Positions 43,926 to 51,210 of a DNA stretch of 51,210 nt are shown one piece after another (the stretch's first letter is position 1; each line of letters opens with the position of its first letter). Made by a program: the position numbers and the translations under genes. Location: NCBI GenBank assembly GCA_025463265.1, contig JAOBWH010000167.1, positions 1 through 51,210 of the forward strand, in the 5' to 3' direction. The stretch comes from Ilumatobacteraceae bacterium (GTDB lineage Bacteria > Actinomycetota > Acidimicrobiia > Acidimicrobiales > Iamiaceae). Below the pieces are notes generated by a model. That model searched no databases. It had not been told where the DNA came from and saw only the letters and a list, made by a program, of their open reading frames with translations.

Positions 43926-44735
43926 TCAGTCGCCACCGCCGAACGCGGGGTCGTCGCCATCGGCGGGCGGCTCCGGGCGCTCGCCGTCGGGGCCGCCCTT
44001 CCCGAAGCCCTCGTCGACCATCTTGGTGATGCGCTCGGTGGCGTCGGCCAGGTGCTCGTCGGCCTCGGCCTGGGTGATCTTGCCGGCCTTCACGGCCTCG
44101 GCCGAGCGGGTCTTCGCTTCGGCGACGAGGGCGTCGATGACCTTCTGCTTGTCCACGCCCTTCTCCTTGGCGACCTCGGCGAGGGTCTTGCCGGCCTTGA
44201 GCTCGGCCTTCAGGTCGTCCTCGGAGATGCCGAGCGCCTTGGCCGCGGTCTCGAGGTGGGCGCCGCCTCGGCCGCCCGGGCCGCCCCGGCCCCCGGGACC
44301 GCCCTCGCCGGGGGTGTGGGTGGCGTCGACGGCTTCGGCGACCCGGTCGGGCAGCGATGCCTTGGCCTCGTCGAGGCGCTTCTCGCCGGCGGCGACGAGG
44401 GCGTCGATGAGCTTCTGCTTGTCCACGCCCTCGGCCTTGGCCACATCGGCCAGGCTCTTGCCGGCCTGGAGCTGGGTGCGCAGCTCGTCGGTGGTGATGC
44501 CGAGCGTCTCGGCGGCGACCTCGAGCTCGAGCCCCCGGCCGAAGCCGCCACGGCCGGGGCCGTGGTCGGGCTCGGCGTCGGTGCCGTTGGCCGAGCTGTC
44601 GGCCGGTGCGGTGGTGGTGGTCGGGGTGTCCTGAGCACCCGAAGCCAAGGGGTTGCCCAACGTGGAGCCGACCAGGGCGCCTCCGGCGAGGGCAGCGGTC
44701 ATGGCGACGGCGGCGACGGTCTTCTGCTTGCGCAT
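43926..44735 (-). CDS. secreted/membrane protein with two YckD-like repeats
   Basis: 269 residues from ATG 44735. Signal or anchor sequence 1-34 (KTVAAVAMTAALAGGALVGST). Two homologous segments at about 70-118 and 160-208 share AxxLGIxxDxLxxxLxAGKxLAxVAxxxGVDKQxxIDALV, joined by a Gly-rich linker (GGPGGRGGPGGRGG); the acidic C-terminus ends DDPAFGGGD. The unit resembles the DUF2680/YckD-type helical domain seen in secreted Gram-positive proteins of unknown role. It lies downstream of the two-component genes on the same strand, and a weak copy of the response-regulator box lies 60 bases upstream, so it is a candidate target. Confidence 0.78.
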   Translation of the reverse strand: MRKQKTVAAVAMTAALAGGALVGSTLGNPLASGAQDTPTTTTAPADSSANGTDAEPDHGPGRGGFGRGLELEVAAETLGITTDELRTQLQAGKSLADVAKAEGVDKQKLIDALVAAGEKRLDEAKASLPDRVAEAVDATHTPGEGGPGGRGGPGGRGGAHLETAAKALGISEDDLKAELKAGKTLAEVAKEKGVDKQKVIDALVAEAKTRSAEAVKAGKITQAEADEHLADATERITKMVDEGFGKGGPDGERPEPPADGDDPAFGGGD

Positions 44736-44794
44736 GGTGGAGATCCTCGATGTTGACGGTGTGTGCTTGGAGCACCTCGGATCCAACCAGACGA

Positions 44795-44813
44795 ACCTGT
44801 GATCTGGCTGGGA
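44795..44813. promoter_or_regulatory. imperfect pair of CCTGGGAG-like boxes
   Basis: CCTGTGAT (44795-44802) and GCTGGGAA (44806-44813), each 6/8 to CCTGGGAG and 11 bases apart, as in the three perfect boxes at 46972-47001. Possible weaker response-regulator site. Confidence 0.3.
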
Positions 44814-44859
44814 ATGCCGGTGCACCTTCCACAGAAGCTCCGGCCGGCCGGAACCCGGC

Positions 44860-46257
44860 TCACGCAGGTGGTGGCGGGGGAGCGGCGGGGCGCTTGGGGA
44901 GCGTGACCCGCACGGTGGTCCCGGCCCCCGGCGCGGTCTCGAGGGCGACGGCGCCGCCGTGGGCCGCCACCGCGCCGGCCACGATCGACAGGCCCAGCCC
45001 CGAGCCGCCGCGGTGGCGGGTGCGGGCTGGGTCGGCCCGGTAGAAGCGCTCGAAGGCGTGCGCAGCCACCTCGGGTGCCATCCCCGGTCCTCGATCGGCG
45101 ACCTCGAGGACCACGGTGGGGCCCTCGTCGCGGACGCGCACGGTGATCGGCGTGTCCCCATCGGTGTGGACCCGGGCGTTGGCGACCAGGTTCGCCAGGA
45201 TCTGGCGCAGGAGGGCCTCGTCACCCACCACCACCGCCGAGGCGGGGGCATCGAGCGCCAGCGGACGCTCGGGCTCGACGGCGCCCGCATCGGCGACGGC
45301 GTCGGCAGCGAGGGCCGACAGGTCCGCGGGCCCGAGCACCAGGGGACGGCCCTGGTCGAGGCGCGCCAGGTCGAGCAGGTCCCCGACGAGCTGGCCCATG
45401 CGGGTGGCCTCCTGCTCGGTGCGGCGCATCGCCTCGCTGAGGTCGTGCTCGGTACTGAGCCCGCCGTGCCGGTAGAGCTCGGCGTAGCCACGGATGGTGG
45501 TGACCGGCGTGCGCAGCTCGTGGGATGCGTCGGCCACGAACTGGCGCAGCCGCGCCTCGGACCGGGTGCGCTCGTCGAACGACTCCTCGATGCGCCCCAG
45601 CATCTGGTTGAGGGCCAGGCCCAGCTCGCCGGCCTCGGTCCCGGGGGCGGTCTCGGGGATGCGGCGCGACAGGTCGCCCTCGCCGATGGCCTTGGCCGTG
45701 GCGGTCATGTCCCGGACCGGTCGCACGCCGAGGCGCAGGACCCAGAACGTGACCAGGCCCATCGTCGCCAAGATGGCGGCGGCGGCGAGGGCCTGGATCG
45801 TGAGGAGCTGGTCGATCGTCTCGTCGACGTCTTCGAGCGGCAGCGCCACGACGAGCGTCCGGTTCTGGCGCTCCTGGTGCTGGACCACCGCCCGGTAGCG
45901 GAGCCCGGAGGACTCCGCGTCGACCGTGAACGGGCGGTCCCCGAGGTGCATCAGCGCCTCGCTCGCCGTCAGGTCCGGCGGGCTGTCGCCCCGGTCGGTG
46001 GTGTCCGAGTAGCGCAGGGTCGTGATCCGCCCGGCGTCGACGTCGATCACGGCGAGGTAGAGCGCGCTCGGCGGGCCTTGGCCGGGGCCCCCGCCCACCG
46101 GCCCCGGGAAGCGGCCGGCGGCACCGGACCGTGCGAGCTGCTTGTCGACCTGGTCGATCAGCGTGTGCTCGGTGGCCCGGGTGATGGCGAGGGATGCGCA
46201 GATGAGGACCGCCGCCACCACGGCCATGCCGAGGAGGAGCCGGGAGCGCAGCGACAT
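44860..46257 (-). CDS. sensor histidine kinase
   Basis: 465 residues. Membrane helix about 8-28, external sensor region about 29-148, second helix about 150-172, HAMP domain about 173-226 (RPVRDMTATAKAIGEGDLSRRIP), HisKA with phospho-acceptor His in VADASHELRTPVTTIRGYAEL near residue 247, and ATPase domain with N-box NLVANARVHT, G1 DRGPGMAPE and G2 GGSGLGL. No known ligand domain in the sensor part. The gene starts six bases after the response regulator ends. A Pro-rich tail (APPPPPA) closes it. Confidence 0.94.
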   Translation of the reverse strand: MSLRSRLLLGMAVVAAVLICASLAITRATEHTLIDQVDKQLARSGAAGRFPGPVGGGPGQGPPSALYLAVIDVDAGRITTLRYSDTTDRGDSPPDLTASEALMHLGDRPFTVDAESSGLRYRAVVQHQERQNRTLVVALPLEDVDETIDQLLTIQALAAAAILATMGLVTFWVLRLGVRPVRDMTATAKAIGEGDLSRRIPETAPGTEAGELGLALNQMLGRIEESFDERTRSEARLRQFVADASHELRTPVTTIRGYAELYRHGGLSTEHDLSEAMRRTEQEATRMGQLVGDLLDLARLDQGRPLVLGPADLSALAADAVADAGAVEPERPLALDAPASAVVVGDEALLRQILANLVANARVHTDGDTPITVRVRDEGPTVVLEVADRGPGMAPEVAAHAFERFYRADPARTRHRGGSGLGLSIVAGAVAAHGGAVALETAPGAGTTVRVTLPKRPAAPPPPPA

Positions 46258-46263
46258 CGAGCG

Positions 46264-46950
46264 TCAGACCCGCGGTTCGCGGATCGTGTAGCCCACGCCG
46301 CGCACGGTCTGGATGAGGCGCGGGTCGACGTGGTCCACCTTCTTGCGGAGGTACCCGATGTAGGTCTCCACCACGCCGCCGTCCCCGCCGAAGTCGTACT
46401 GCCACACGTGGTCGAGGATCTGGGCCTTCGACAGCACCCGGCCCTGGTTCAAGAGCAGGTAGCGCAGGAGGTTGTACTCGGTGGGGGAGAGCGAGGTCTC
46501 GACGCCGGCGCGGGTGACCAGGTGGGCCTCGTCGTCGAGCTCCAGATCGAGGCACGTCAGGACCGCACCTTCCTTGGCGTTGCCGGTGCGGCGGAGCACG
46601 GCGTTGATGCGAGCCACCAGCTCGTCGAGGCTGAACGGCTTCACCAGGTAGTCGTCGCCGCCCATCGTGAGGCCCCGGACCTTGTCCTCGGTGGCGTCTC
46701 GTGCCGTGAGGAAGAGCACCGGGGTGCGGTCGCCGGTGCTGCGGAGGCGCTGGCACACATCGAACCCGTCGAGGTCGGGCAGCATCACGTCGAGAACGAT
46801 CAGGTCCGGCTTCACCTCCGGAACGGCCTCGAGGGCGGCGCGCCCGTTGGCCGCGGGGTGCACCTCGAACCCGCTGTGGCGCAGGGCCGCCTCGAGCATG
46901 GAGCGGAGGTTGTCCTCGTCGTCGACGAGCAGGAGTCGTTCACCGGTCAC
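46264..46950 (-). CDS. OmpR/PhoB-family response regulator
   Basis: 228 residues from GTG 46950. Receiver domain with acidic pair near residues 10-12, phosphoacceptor Asp 54 (VLDVMLPDLDG), Thr in FLTARD and Lys in VKPFSLDEL. The winged-helix output domain at about 128-226 has TEYNLLRYLLLNQGRVLSKAQIL and VETYIGYLRKKVD. Promoter CAGGCT lies six bases before the GTG and three CCTGGGAG repeats with 11-base period lie just upstream, the pattern bound by PhoB/OmpR-type dimers, so autoregulation is likely. Confidence 0.95.
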   Translation of the reverse strand: MTGERLLLVDDEDNLRSMLEAALRHSGFEVHPAANGRAALEAVPEVKPDLIVLDVMLPDLDGFDVCQRLRSTGDRTPVLFLTARDATEDKVRGLTMGGDDYLVKPFSLDELVARINAVLRRTGNAKEGAVLTCLDLELDDEAHLVTRAGVETSLSPTEYNLLRYLLLNQGRVLSKAQILDHVWQYDFGGDGGVVETYIGYLRKKVDHVDPRLIQTVRGVGYTIREPRV

Positions 46951-46956
46951 CCGCCC

Positions 46957-46962
46957 AGCCTG
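46957..46962 (-). promoter_or_regulatory. -10 element of the response regulator operon
   Basis: CAGGCT on the minus strand, six bases before GTG 46950; the -35 region falls within the CCTGGGAG repeat array. Confidence 0.4.
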
Positions 46963-46971
46963 GCACCTGCT

Positions 46972-47001
46972 CCTGGGAGTTTCCTGGGAGCGCCCTGGGA
47001 G
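46972..47001. promoter_or_regulatory. triple direct repeat CCTGGGAG, 11-base period (response-regulator boxes)
   Basis: Perfect copies at 46972-46979, 46983-46990 and 46994-47001. The 11-base period puts the copies on one face of the helix. Array lies over the -35 region of the response regulator gene and about 42 bases upstream of the murI -10 element. Confidence 0.7.
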
Positions 47002-47043
47002 TCCGCTCGCTACGGGAGCTGGGGTCGTCTGGGACGGCCGTCC

Positions 47044-47049
47044 TAGCCT
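47044..47049 (+). promoter_or_regulatory. -10 element of murI (leaderless)
   Basis: TAGCCT six bases before GTG 47056. Confidence 0.5.
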
Positions 47050-47055
47050 GGGGCG

Positions 47056-47901
47056 GTGACCACCCACCCCTCCGACGACCGTCCCATCGGGATGTTCGAC
47101 AGCGGGTTCGGCGGCCTCACCGTGGCCCGGGCGTTCATCGACCTGCTGCCCGACGAGGATCTGGTCTACGTGGGCGACACCGGCCGCTACCCCTACGGTC
47201 CCCGGTCGCTCGGCGAGGTCGCCGGGTACGCCCACGAGATCGCCCGCTACCTCGTCGATGTGCACCGCGTGAAGCTGCTGGTGGTCGCGTGCAACACGGC
47301 GGCGGCGGCGGCGCTGGGCTCGCTCCGTGACGAGCTCGACGTGCCGGTGATGGGCGTCATCGATCCCGGCGTGCGCTCGCTGGTCCGTGCCACCGAGACC
47401 GGTCGCGTCGGCGTCATCGGCACGGTCGGCACGGTCGGGTCCGGCGCCTACCAGCGTGCGGTCGCCGCTAGCGGGACACCGGTGGAGCTGACCGTCGCGG
47501 CCTGCCCGGGCTTCGTCGAGTTCGTCGAGGGCGGGGAGACCGGCAGCGACCAGGTCCACGTCCTGGCCGAGCGCCTGCTCGCCCCCATCGTCGAGGCCAA
47601 GGTCGACGCCCTCCTGCTCGGCTGCACCCACTACCCCTACCTGGCTCGCACCATCACCGATGTGGTGGGCCGCGACGTGGTGCTGGTCTCGTCGGCGGAC
47701 GAGACCGCCTTCGAGGCCCTCGCCTTGTTCCGCGAGGAGGCGGAGGCGCCGGGTGGGGTGGCGCTCGCGCCGGCTGCGGTCGGCCGGGTCGGCACCCACC
47801 GCTTCGTGTCGTCCGGCGACGTCGAGCGCTTCCGCGACCTGGGTGCGCGCCTCCTCGGCCCCGAGCTCGCCGCCGCCGAACGAGCCCCCTGGTCGCGCTG
47901 A
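47056..47901 (+). CDS. murI: glutamate racemase
   Basis: 281 residues. It makes D-glutamate for peptidoglycan. FDSGFGGLTV near residue 15, VGDTGRYPYG, the first catalytic Cys in VVACNTAAAA near 78 and the second in LLGCTHYPYL near 193 are all intact. The GTG lies six bases after TAGCCT, so a leaderless transcript is likely. rph follows after 57 bases and rdgB after that, the order seen in Mycobacterium (Rv1338, Rv1340, Rv1341) but without the gene between murI and rph. Confidence 0.96.
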   Translation: MTTHPSDDRPIGMFDSGFGGLTVARAFIDLLPDEDLVYVGDTGRYPYGPRSLGEVAGYAHEIARYLVDVHRVKLLVVACNTAAAAALGSLRDELDVPVMGVIDPGVRSLVRATETGRVGVIGTVGTVGSGAYQRAVAASGTPVELTVAACPGFVEFVEGGETGSDQVHVLAERLLAPIVEAKVDALLLGCTHYPYLARTITDVVGRDVVLVSSADETAFEALALFREEAEAPGGVALAPAAVGRVGTHRFVSSGDVERFRDLGARLLGPELAAAERAPWSR

Positions 47902-47958
47902 CCCGGTGGGTCTGCGACGATGGTCCGCCCCCTCTTCCCGACCTCAGCAGGAGCCCCC

Positions 47959-48690
47959 ATGCGCGCCGACGGCCGCCAGAACGACGAACTTCGCCCGATC
48001 AGCTTCGAGCGGGACTTCACGATCCAGGCCGCCGGCTCGGTGCTGGTCTCGTTCGGCAACACCCGGGTGCTCTGCACCGCCTCGGTCGACGAGAACGTGC
48101 CGCGCTGGATGAAGGGGAAGGGCAAGGGCTGGGTCACTGCGGAGTACTCGATGCTGCCGGGCGCCTCGTCGGAGCGCATCAACCGCGAGGCCGCCAAGGG
48201 CAAGCAGTCCGGCCGCACCCAGGAGATCCAGCGGCTCATCGGCCGCTCGCTGCGCTCGGTGTGCGACATGAAGGCCCTCGGCGAGCGCCAGGTCATCGTC
48301 GACTGCGACGTCCTCCAGGCCGACGGCGGCACCCGCACCGCGTCGATCTGCGGTGGCTACGTCGCGCTCCACGACGCCCTCACCCGCACGCTCCAGGCCG
48401 GCGGCATCAAGACCAACCCGCTCACCACCGAGTGCGCCGCCATCTCGGTCGGCGTCATCGGCGGGGTGCCGATGCTCGACCTGCCCTACACCGAGGACTC
48501 CACGGCCGAGACCGACATGAACGTCGTCATGACCGGCACCGGCGGCTACGTCGAGGTGCAGGGCACGGCCGAGGGCAAGCCGTTCCTGCGAGGCGAGCTC
48601 GACGCGCTGCTCGACCTGGCCGAGGGCGGCATCGCCCAGATCGTCGAGCTCCAGCGGGCGGTGCTGGCCACCCCGCCGGCGGCGCGCTGA
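47959..48690 (+). CDS. rph: ribonuclease PH
   Basis: 243 residues from ATG 47959, with AGGAG five bases upstream; an in-frame ATG at 47920 is less likely. A phosphorolytic 3'-exonuclease that trims tRNA ends. Family N-terminus [20 protein letters not shown], the [17 protein letters not shown]-like segment (here [21 protein letters not shown]), [14 protein letters not shown] and [16 protein letters not shown] are all present. Length is normal. rdgB follows 11 bases later. Confidence 0.97.
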   Translation: MRADGRQNDELRPISFERDFTIQAAGSVLVSFGNTRVLCTASVDENVPRWMKGKGKGWVTAEYSMLPGASSERINREAAKGKQSGRTQEIQRLIGRSLRSVCDMKALGERQVIVDCDVLQADGGTRTASICGGYVALHDALTRTLQAGGIKTNPLTTECAAISVGVIGGVPMLDLPYTEDSTAETDMNVVMTGTGGYVEVQGTAEGKPFLRGELDALLDLAEGGIAQIVELQRAVLATPPAAR

Positions 48691-48701
48691 TCGGTCGCCC
48701 G

Positions 48702-49295
48702 ATGGGGGAGCGCACCCGGATCGTCCTGGCCTCGGCCAACCCCAAGAAGGCAGCGGAGATCGTCGAGATCCTCGGCGCCCACCTCGAGCTGGTGCCCCGG
48801 CCCCCCGAGGTGCCCGAGGTGATCGAGGACGACGACACGTTCGAGGGCAACTCGCGCCTGAAGGCCGTCGCCCTGGTGGCGGCCACCGGGCTGGCGGCGG
48901 TGGCCGACGACTCGGGCCTCGAGGTCGACGCCCTCGACGGCGGCCCCGGCGTGTGGTCCGCTCGCTACGCCGGCGAGCACGCCACCGACGCGCAGAACGT
49001 CGACAAGCTCCTCGCCGCCCTGGCCGATCGCCCCGATCCCGCCGACCGGACGGCGCGCTTCCGAGCGGTGGTCGTCCTGCGGTACCCCGACGGTGCCGAG
49101 ATCGTCTCCGCCGGCCACGTCGAGGGCCACATCGCCCACGCGCCCCGGGGCCCCGGCGGCTTCGGCTACGACCCGGTGTTCGTGCCCGCTGAGGGCGACG
49201 GCCGGACGTTCGGCGAGATGACCCAGGACGAGAAGCACGCGATCAGCCACCGCGGCCGCGCCCTGCGCAGCCTCCTCGCCCAGCTCGACGCCTGA
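48702..49295 (+). CDS. rdgB: XTP/dITP diphosphatase (non-canonical purine NTPase)
   Basis: 197 residues from ATG 48702. It hydrolyses dITP, XTP and related damaged nucleotides to keep them out of DNA. Substrate/metal motifs: IVLASANPKKAAEI near residue 8, TFEGNSRLKA, ADDSGLEVDALDGGPGVWSARYAG near 70, and GGFGYDPVFVP near 150, with the late TFGEMTQDEKHAISHRGRA. Complete. Cotranscribed with rph and probably murI. The 3' end is followed by short CCTGACG direct repeats. Confidence 0.96.
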   Translation: MGERTRIVLASANPKKAAEIVEILGAHLELVPRPPEVPEVIEDDDTFEGNSRLKAVALVAATGLAAVADDSGLEVDALDGGPGVWSARYAGEHATDAQNVDKLLAALADRPDPADRTARFRAVVVLRYPDGAEIVSAGHVEGHIAHAPRGPGGFGYDPVFVPAEGDGRTFGEMTQDEKHAISHRGRALRSLLAQLDA

Positions 49296-49332
49296 CGCCT
49301 GACCCCTGACGCCGGCGCCTCCCGGTCGGCTG

Positions 49333-50340
49333 CTACCAGCCCCGCAGGTCGACCGGCCAGCAGGCGACGACCTCGCCGTCCTGGTGGACCCAGAGCTGCT
49401 CGTGCTGGGACACCGTGGGGTCGACGTGGGCGGGCCACACCGCGACGCGGTCGCCGACCGCTGGGAGGGGCGCACCGTCGCGCATCGCGAAGACGGTGTG
49501 CTCGTCTGCGTGGTACCAGACGTCGGCGCCATCGATCGCGGCGTTGCCGTGGTCCATGCCCAGCGCCTTGAGGCCGCCGTCGGCCGCCGCCCACCCGCCG
49601 GTGCGGTTCACCGACACCACCGTGAGCTGGAGCGAGAGCGCCCGGGCGAAGCCGACCCCCGCCGCGTCGTAGTGGGTGTCCATGAGCGTGTAGCTGCCGG
49701 CCTGGAGCTCGGTCACCCAGTGGTTCTTGTTCCACGTCCCGGTGCCGCCGCCGGAGATGACGTCGCCGCCCACCACGTCGTGCGCATCGAGGAGCACCGC
49801 CATGGACTCCTCGACCTTGGACGCCTGGTCGACGTCCTCGGTCATGAGGTGGCCCTCGTAGCCCATCACGCCGCGGACCTCGAGGCCCTTTGAGCGGGCC
49901 AGCTCGGCGAGGCGGCCGGCGTCGGCGGGCCGGCATCCGCACCGGGGCATGCCGACGTCGACGTCGACGAGCACCCGCCGCACCCCGGCAGCGACCGCGA
50001 CCTCGATCGTCTCGGGCGAGTCCACGGCCACGGTCACCCGGGCGACGGGCGCGTGGTCGATGAGCGCCTTGAGCCGTCCCACATCCATCACTTCGTTGGC
50101 GAGCAGGAGGTCCCTGCCGAGCCCGGCGGCGGCCAGGCCGGCCAGCTCGCGGACCGTCGCCCCGCAGAACGAGGTGTGACCGGCGTCGGCGAGCCGCCGG
50201 GCGAGCCCGGTGGACTTGAACGCCTTGGCGTGGGGCCGCAGCTTGGTGCCGGGCCACGCCGCGCCCATGCGGGCGATGTTGGCGTCGAGCAGGTCCAGGT
50301 CGACCACCAGCGCCGGCGTGGGCAGCTCCTCGATCCGCAT
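49333..50340 (-). CDS. D-threonine aldolase/D-serine dehydratase-like PLP enzyme
   Basis: 335 residues. Alanine-racemase-type barrel with the PLP Lys at residue 39 (LRPHAKAFKS), then the beta domain with the metal-binding HxD pair His 305/Asp 307 (PAHVDPTV). HxD rather than HxC favours D-threonine aldolase over D-serine dehydratase, but substrate is not assured. EGHLMT and GGGTGTWN, typical of the family, are present. A TAGGGT element seven bases before the ATG points to a leaderless transcript. It converges with rdgB. Confidence 0.88.
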   Translation of the reverse strand: MRIEELPTPALVVDLDLLDANIARMGAAWPGTKLRPHAKAFKSTGLARRLADAGHTSFCGATVRELAGLAAAGLGRDLLLANEVMDVGRLKALIDHAPVARVTVAVDSPETIEVAVAAGVRRVLVDVDVGMPRCGCRPADAGRLAELARSKGLEVRGVMGYEGHLMTEDVDQASKVEESMAVLLDAHDVVGGDVISGGGTGTWNKNHWVTELQAGSYTLMDTHYDAAGVGFARALSLQLTVVSVNRTGGWAAADGGLKALGMDHGNAAIDGADVWYHADEHTVFAMRDGAPLPAVGDRVAVWPAHVDPTVSQHEQLWVHQDGEVVACWPVDLRGW

Positions 50341-50347
50341 CCGCCGG

Positions 50348-50353
50348 ACCCTA
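50348..50353 (-). promoter_or_regulatory. -10 element of the D-threonine-aldolase-like gene (leaderless)
   Basis: TAGGGT on the minus strand, seven bases before ATG 50340. Confidence 0.45.
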
Positions 50354-50397
50354 CTGACCGGAACCGTCTCCAGGCGCCGCCCCGGTGGTCGGCGCGG

Positions 50398-50922
50398 CTA
50401 GGTGCAGTTGGCCTCGGCGGCGGCCACCTCGAGGATCGCTTTGGTGTCGCCGTCCTCCTCCACCGACACCTCCACCCAGAGCTGGTACGGGTCCTTCGAG
50501 TAGCTCTCGCGCCCGTTGGCGTCCTCGTCCTGCGTCCACCCGTCGGCCTCGAGCTGCTCGGTCAGCTGGCTCACCAGCTCATCGGGTGGCAGCGAGGAGC
50601 GGTCGGTGCGCGTGGCCTGCGGGAGCTGGTTCGCCACGCAGGACTGGATGGTCTCGGAGAACACGCCGATCGCGCCCGGAAGCCGGATGGTCGCCAGCTC
50701 CTGCTCCGCGTCGTCCATCGCCGCCTTCGTGGCGGCGGCTTCGTCGGGCGAGGTGGTGGTGGCCGCGGGCGCTGCGGCTCCGTCGTCGGCCTTCGACCCG
50801 CACCCGGCGAGGAGGCATCCGCCCAGTGCGAGGGCGAGGGCGAGCCCCGCGGCGAGACGGCTCCGGCCCGGGCGCCGCCTGCTGCGGGTCCGATCGGTCA
50901 TCGTCAGCCCCTCGATGCGCAT
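50398..50922 (-). CDS. hypothetical lipoprotein
   Basis: 174 residues from ATG 50922, selected by a TAGGGT -10 element seven bases upstream; the ATG at 50901, with GAGGGG before it, is a good alternative (167 residues). Arg-rich n-region, hydrophobic core and lipobox LLAGC (Cys 41), then an Ala/Thr/Ser linker and an acidic domain with two Cys (QSCVAN and the terminal NCT) likely forming a disulfide. Resembles other short actinobacterial lipoproteins without known function. Same strand as the Excalibur-domain gene upstream. Confidence 0.72.
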   Translation of the reverse strand: MRIEGLTMTDRTRSRRRPGRSRLAAGLALALALGGCLLAGCGSKADDGAAAPAATTTSPDEAAATKAAMDDAEQELATIRLPGAIGVFSETIQSCVANQLPQATRTDRSSLPPDELVSQLTEQLEADGWTQDEDANGRESYSKDPYQLWVEVSVEEDGDTKAILEVAAAEANCT

Positions 50923-50929
50923 GCGAAGG

Positions 50930-50935
50930 ACCCTA
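50930..50935 (-). promoter_or_regulatory. -10 element of the hypothetical lipoprotein gene (leaderless)
   Basis: TAGGGT on the minus strand, seven bases before ATG 50922. Confidence 0.4.
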
Positions 50936-50951
50936 GATGGACGTCGGCGGG

Positions 50952-51210
50952 TCAGCCGTCCTCGCAGCCCACCCCGTCCCCGTCGCGGTCGAGGTCGTAC
51001 TCGTCGGGCCCGATGACGTTCACCCGACCGGTGTAGGCCGGTCCGTTCCCGCTCCCTCCGGCGCAGTCGACGTCGCTCGCGTAGGGCACGCACGGGTCGT
51101 AGCTGGGGTGGCAGCCGCCGCCGGTCAGGGGAGCGGGTGCGACCGTCGTGGGCGGAGCAGGAGGCATCGTCGGCGGGACGGTGGTCGGCGGCGCGGTGGT
51201 CGGCGGCGCG
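50952..51210 (-). CDS. Excalibur calcium-binding domain protein (N-terminus outside window)
   Basis: The frame stays open to the right window edge; only the last 86 or so codons are visible. The visible N-terminal part is an APPTT/VPPTT-like Pro/Thr stalk, and the C-terminal part is the Excalibur domain: Cys-containing CHPSYDPCVP, SDVDCAGGSGNG, then the calcium loop DLDRDGDGVGCED at the end. The Met in the middle of the stalk (51167) is not a convincing start. Expected to be secreted and surface-associated; function of the domain is unproven. Confidence 0.75.
   Translation of the reverse strand, partial: APPTTAPPTTVPPTMPPAPPTTVAPAPLTGGGCHPSYDPCVPYASDVDCAGGSGNGPAYTGRVNVIGPDEYDLDRDGDGVGCEDG

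Overview
The window is dense, very GC-rich (about 70% G+C by eye) bacterial chromosome with short gaps, many GTG starts and frequent ATGA/GTGA overlaps. CarD, an F420-type LLM oxidoreductase, a Mec-type JAMM protease beside a CysM-like cysteine synthase, and gene blocks matching Mycobacterium (ComF-HPF-SecA; PrfB-FtsE-FtsX; Mec-CysM-MurI-Rph-RdgB) point to an actinobacterium. The scrambled order, the DUF3494 surface protein and sterol/fatty-acid type enzymes suggest a deep-branching, free-living one such as Acidimicrobiia (inference). No IS element, prophage, CRISPR array or tRNA was seen; the only RNA gene is tmRNA.

Layout. 1-5122: end of a membrane protein, then a sugar-phosphate/cell-envelope block (GT2 glycosyltransferase, phosphomannomutase, Trm112-like protein, SIS isomerase, cyclase). 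5158-9345: a GH5 endoglycoceramidase-like lipoprotein, a hypothetical lipoprotein, and an SDR + LLM operon whose promoter overlaps a KstR-like site. 9571-14412: AhcY, a degenerate RadC, an ECF sigma factor coupled to a PASTA-domain membrane protein, and a small lipoprotein. 14511-19638: thiolase + carotenoid oxygenase, SDR, YczE-like membrane protein, DsbA-like protein. 19750-25093: ComF, HPF, DyP peroxidase (opposite strand), SecA, and a 68-residue protein. 25094-29057: a heterodimeric ABC exporter and a DCC protein. 29140-32753: PrfB, FtsE, FtsX and a PrmC-related methyltransferase. 32776-35704: a P450 divergent from an Ltp2-like thiolase + DUF35 pair. 35787-39791: CarD, acyl desaturase with a palindromic operator, DUF305 protein, class-C beta-lactamase-like protein. 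40115-42323: DUF3494 protein with a class-E sortase-like LARTG signal, tmRNA and SmpB. 42381-51210: Mec, CysM, a secreted repeat protein, a two-component system with an 11-bp-period triple direct repeat, MurI, RNase PH, RdgB, a D-threonine-aldolase-like enzyme, a lipoprotein and a truncated Excalibur-domain protein.

The clearest regulatory themes are (i) many first genes with a TANNNT -10 element 6-7 bases before the start codon, i.e. probable leaderless transcripts, which also settles several start codons; (ii) a response regulator with three CCTGGGAG repeats at its own promoter and a weaker pair before a secreted protein downstream; and (iii) TetR-type palindromes before lipid genes. The most unusual protein-level items are the sigma/PASTA pair, the LARTG-anchored DUF3494 protein, RadC with a broken metal motif, and Mec-CysM without the carrier CysO.
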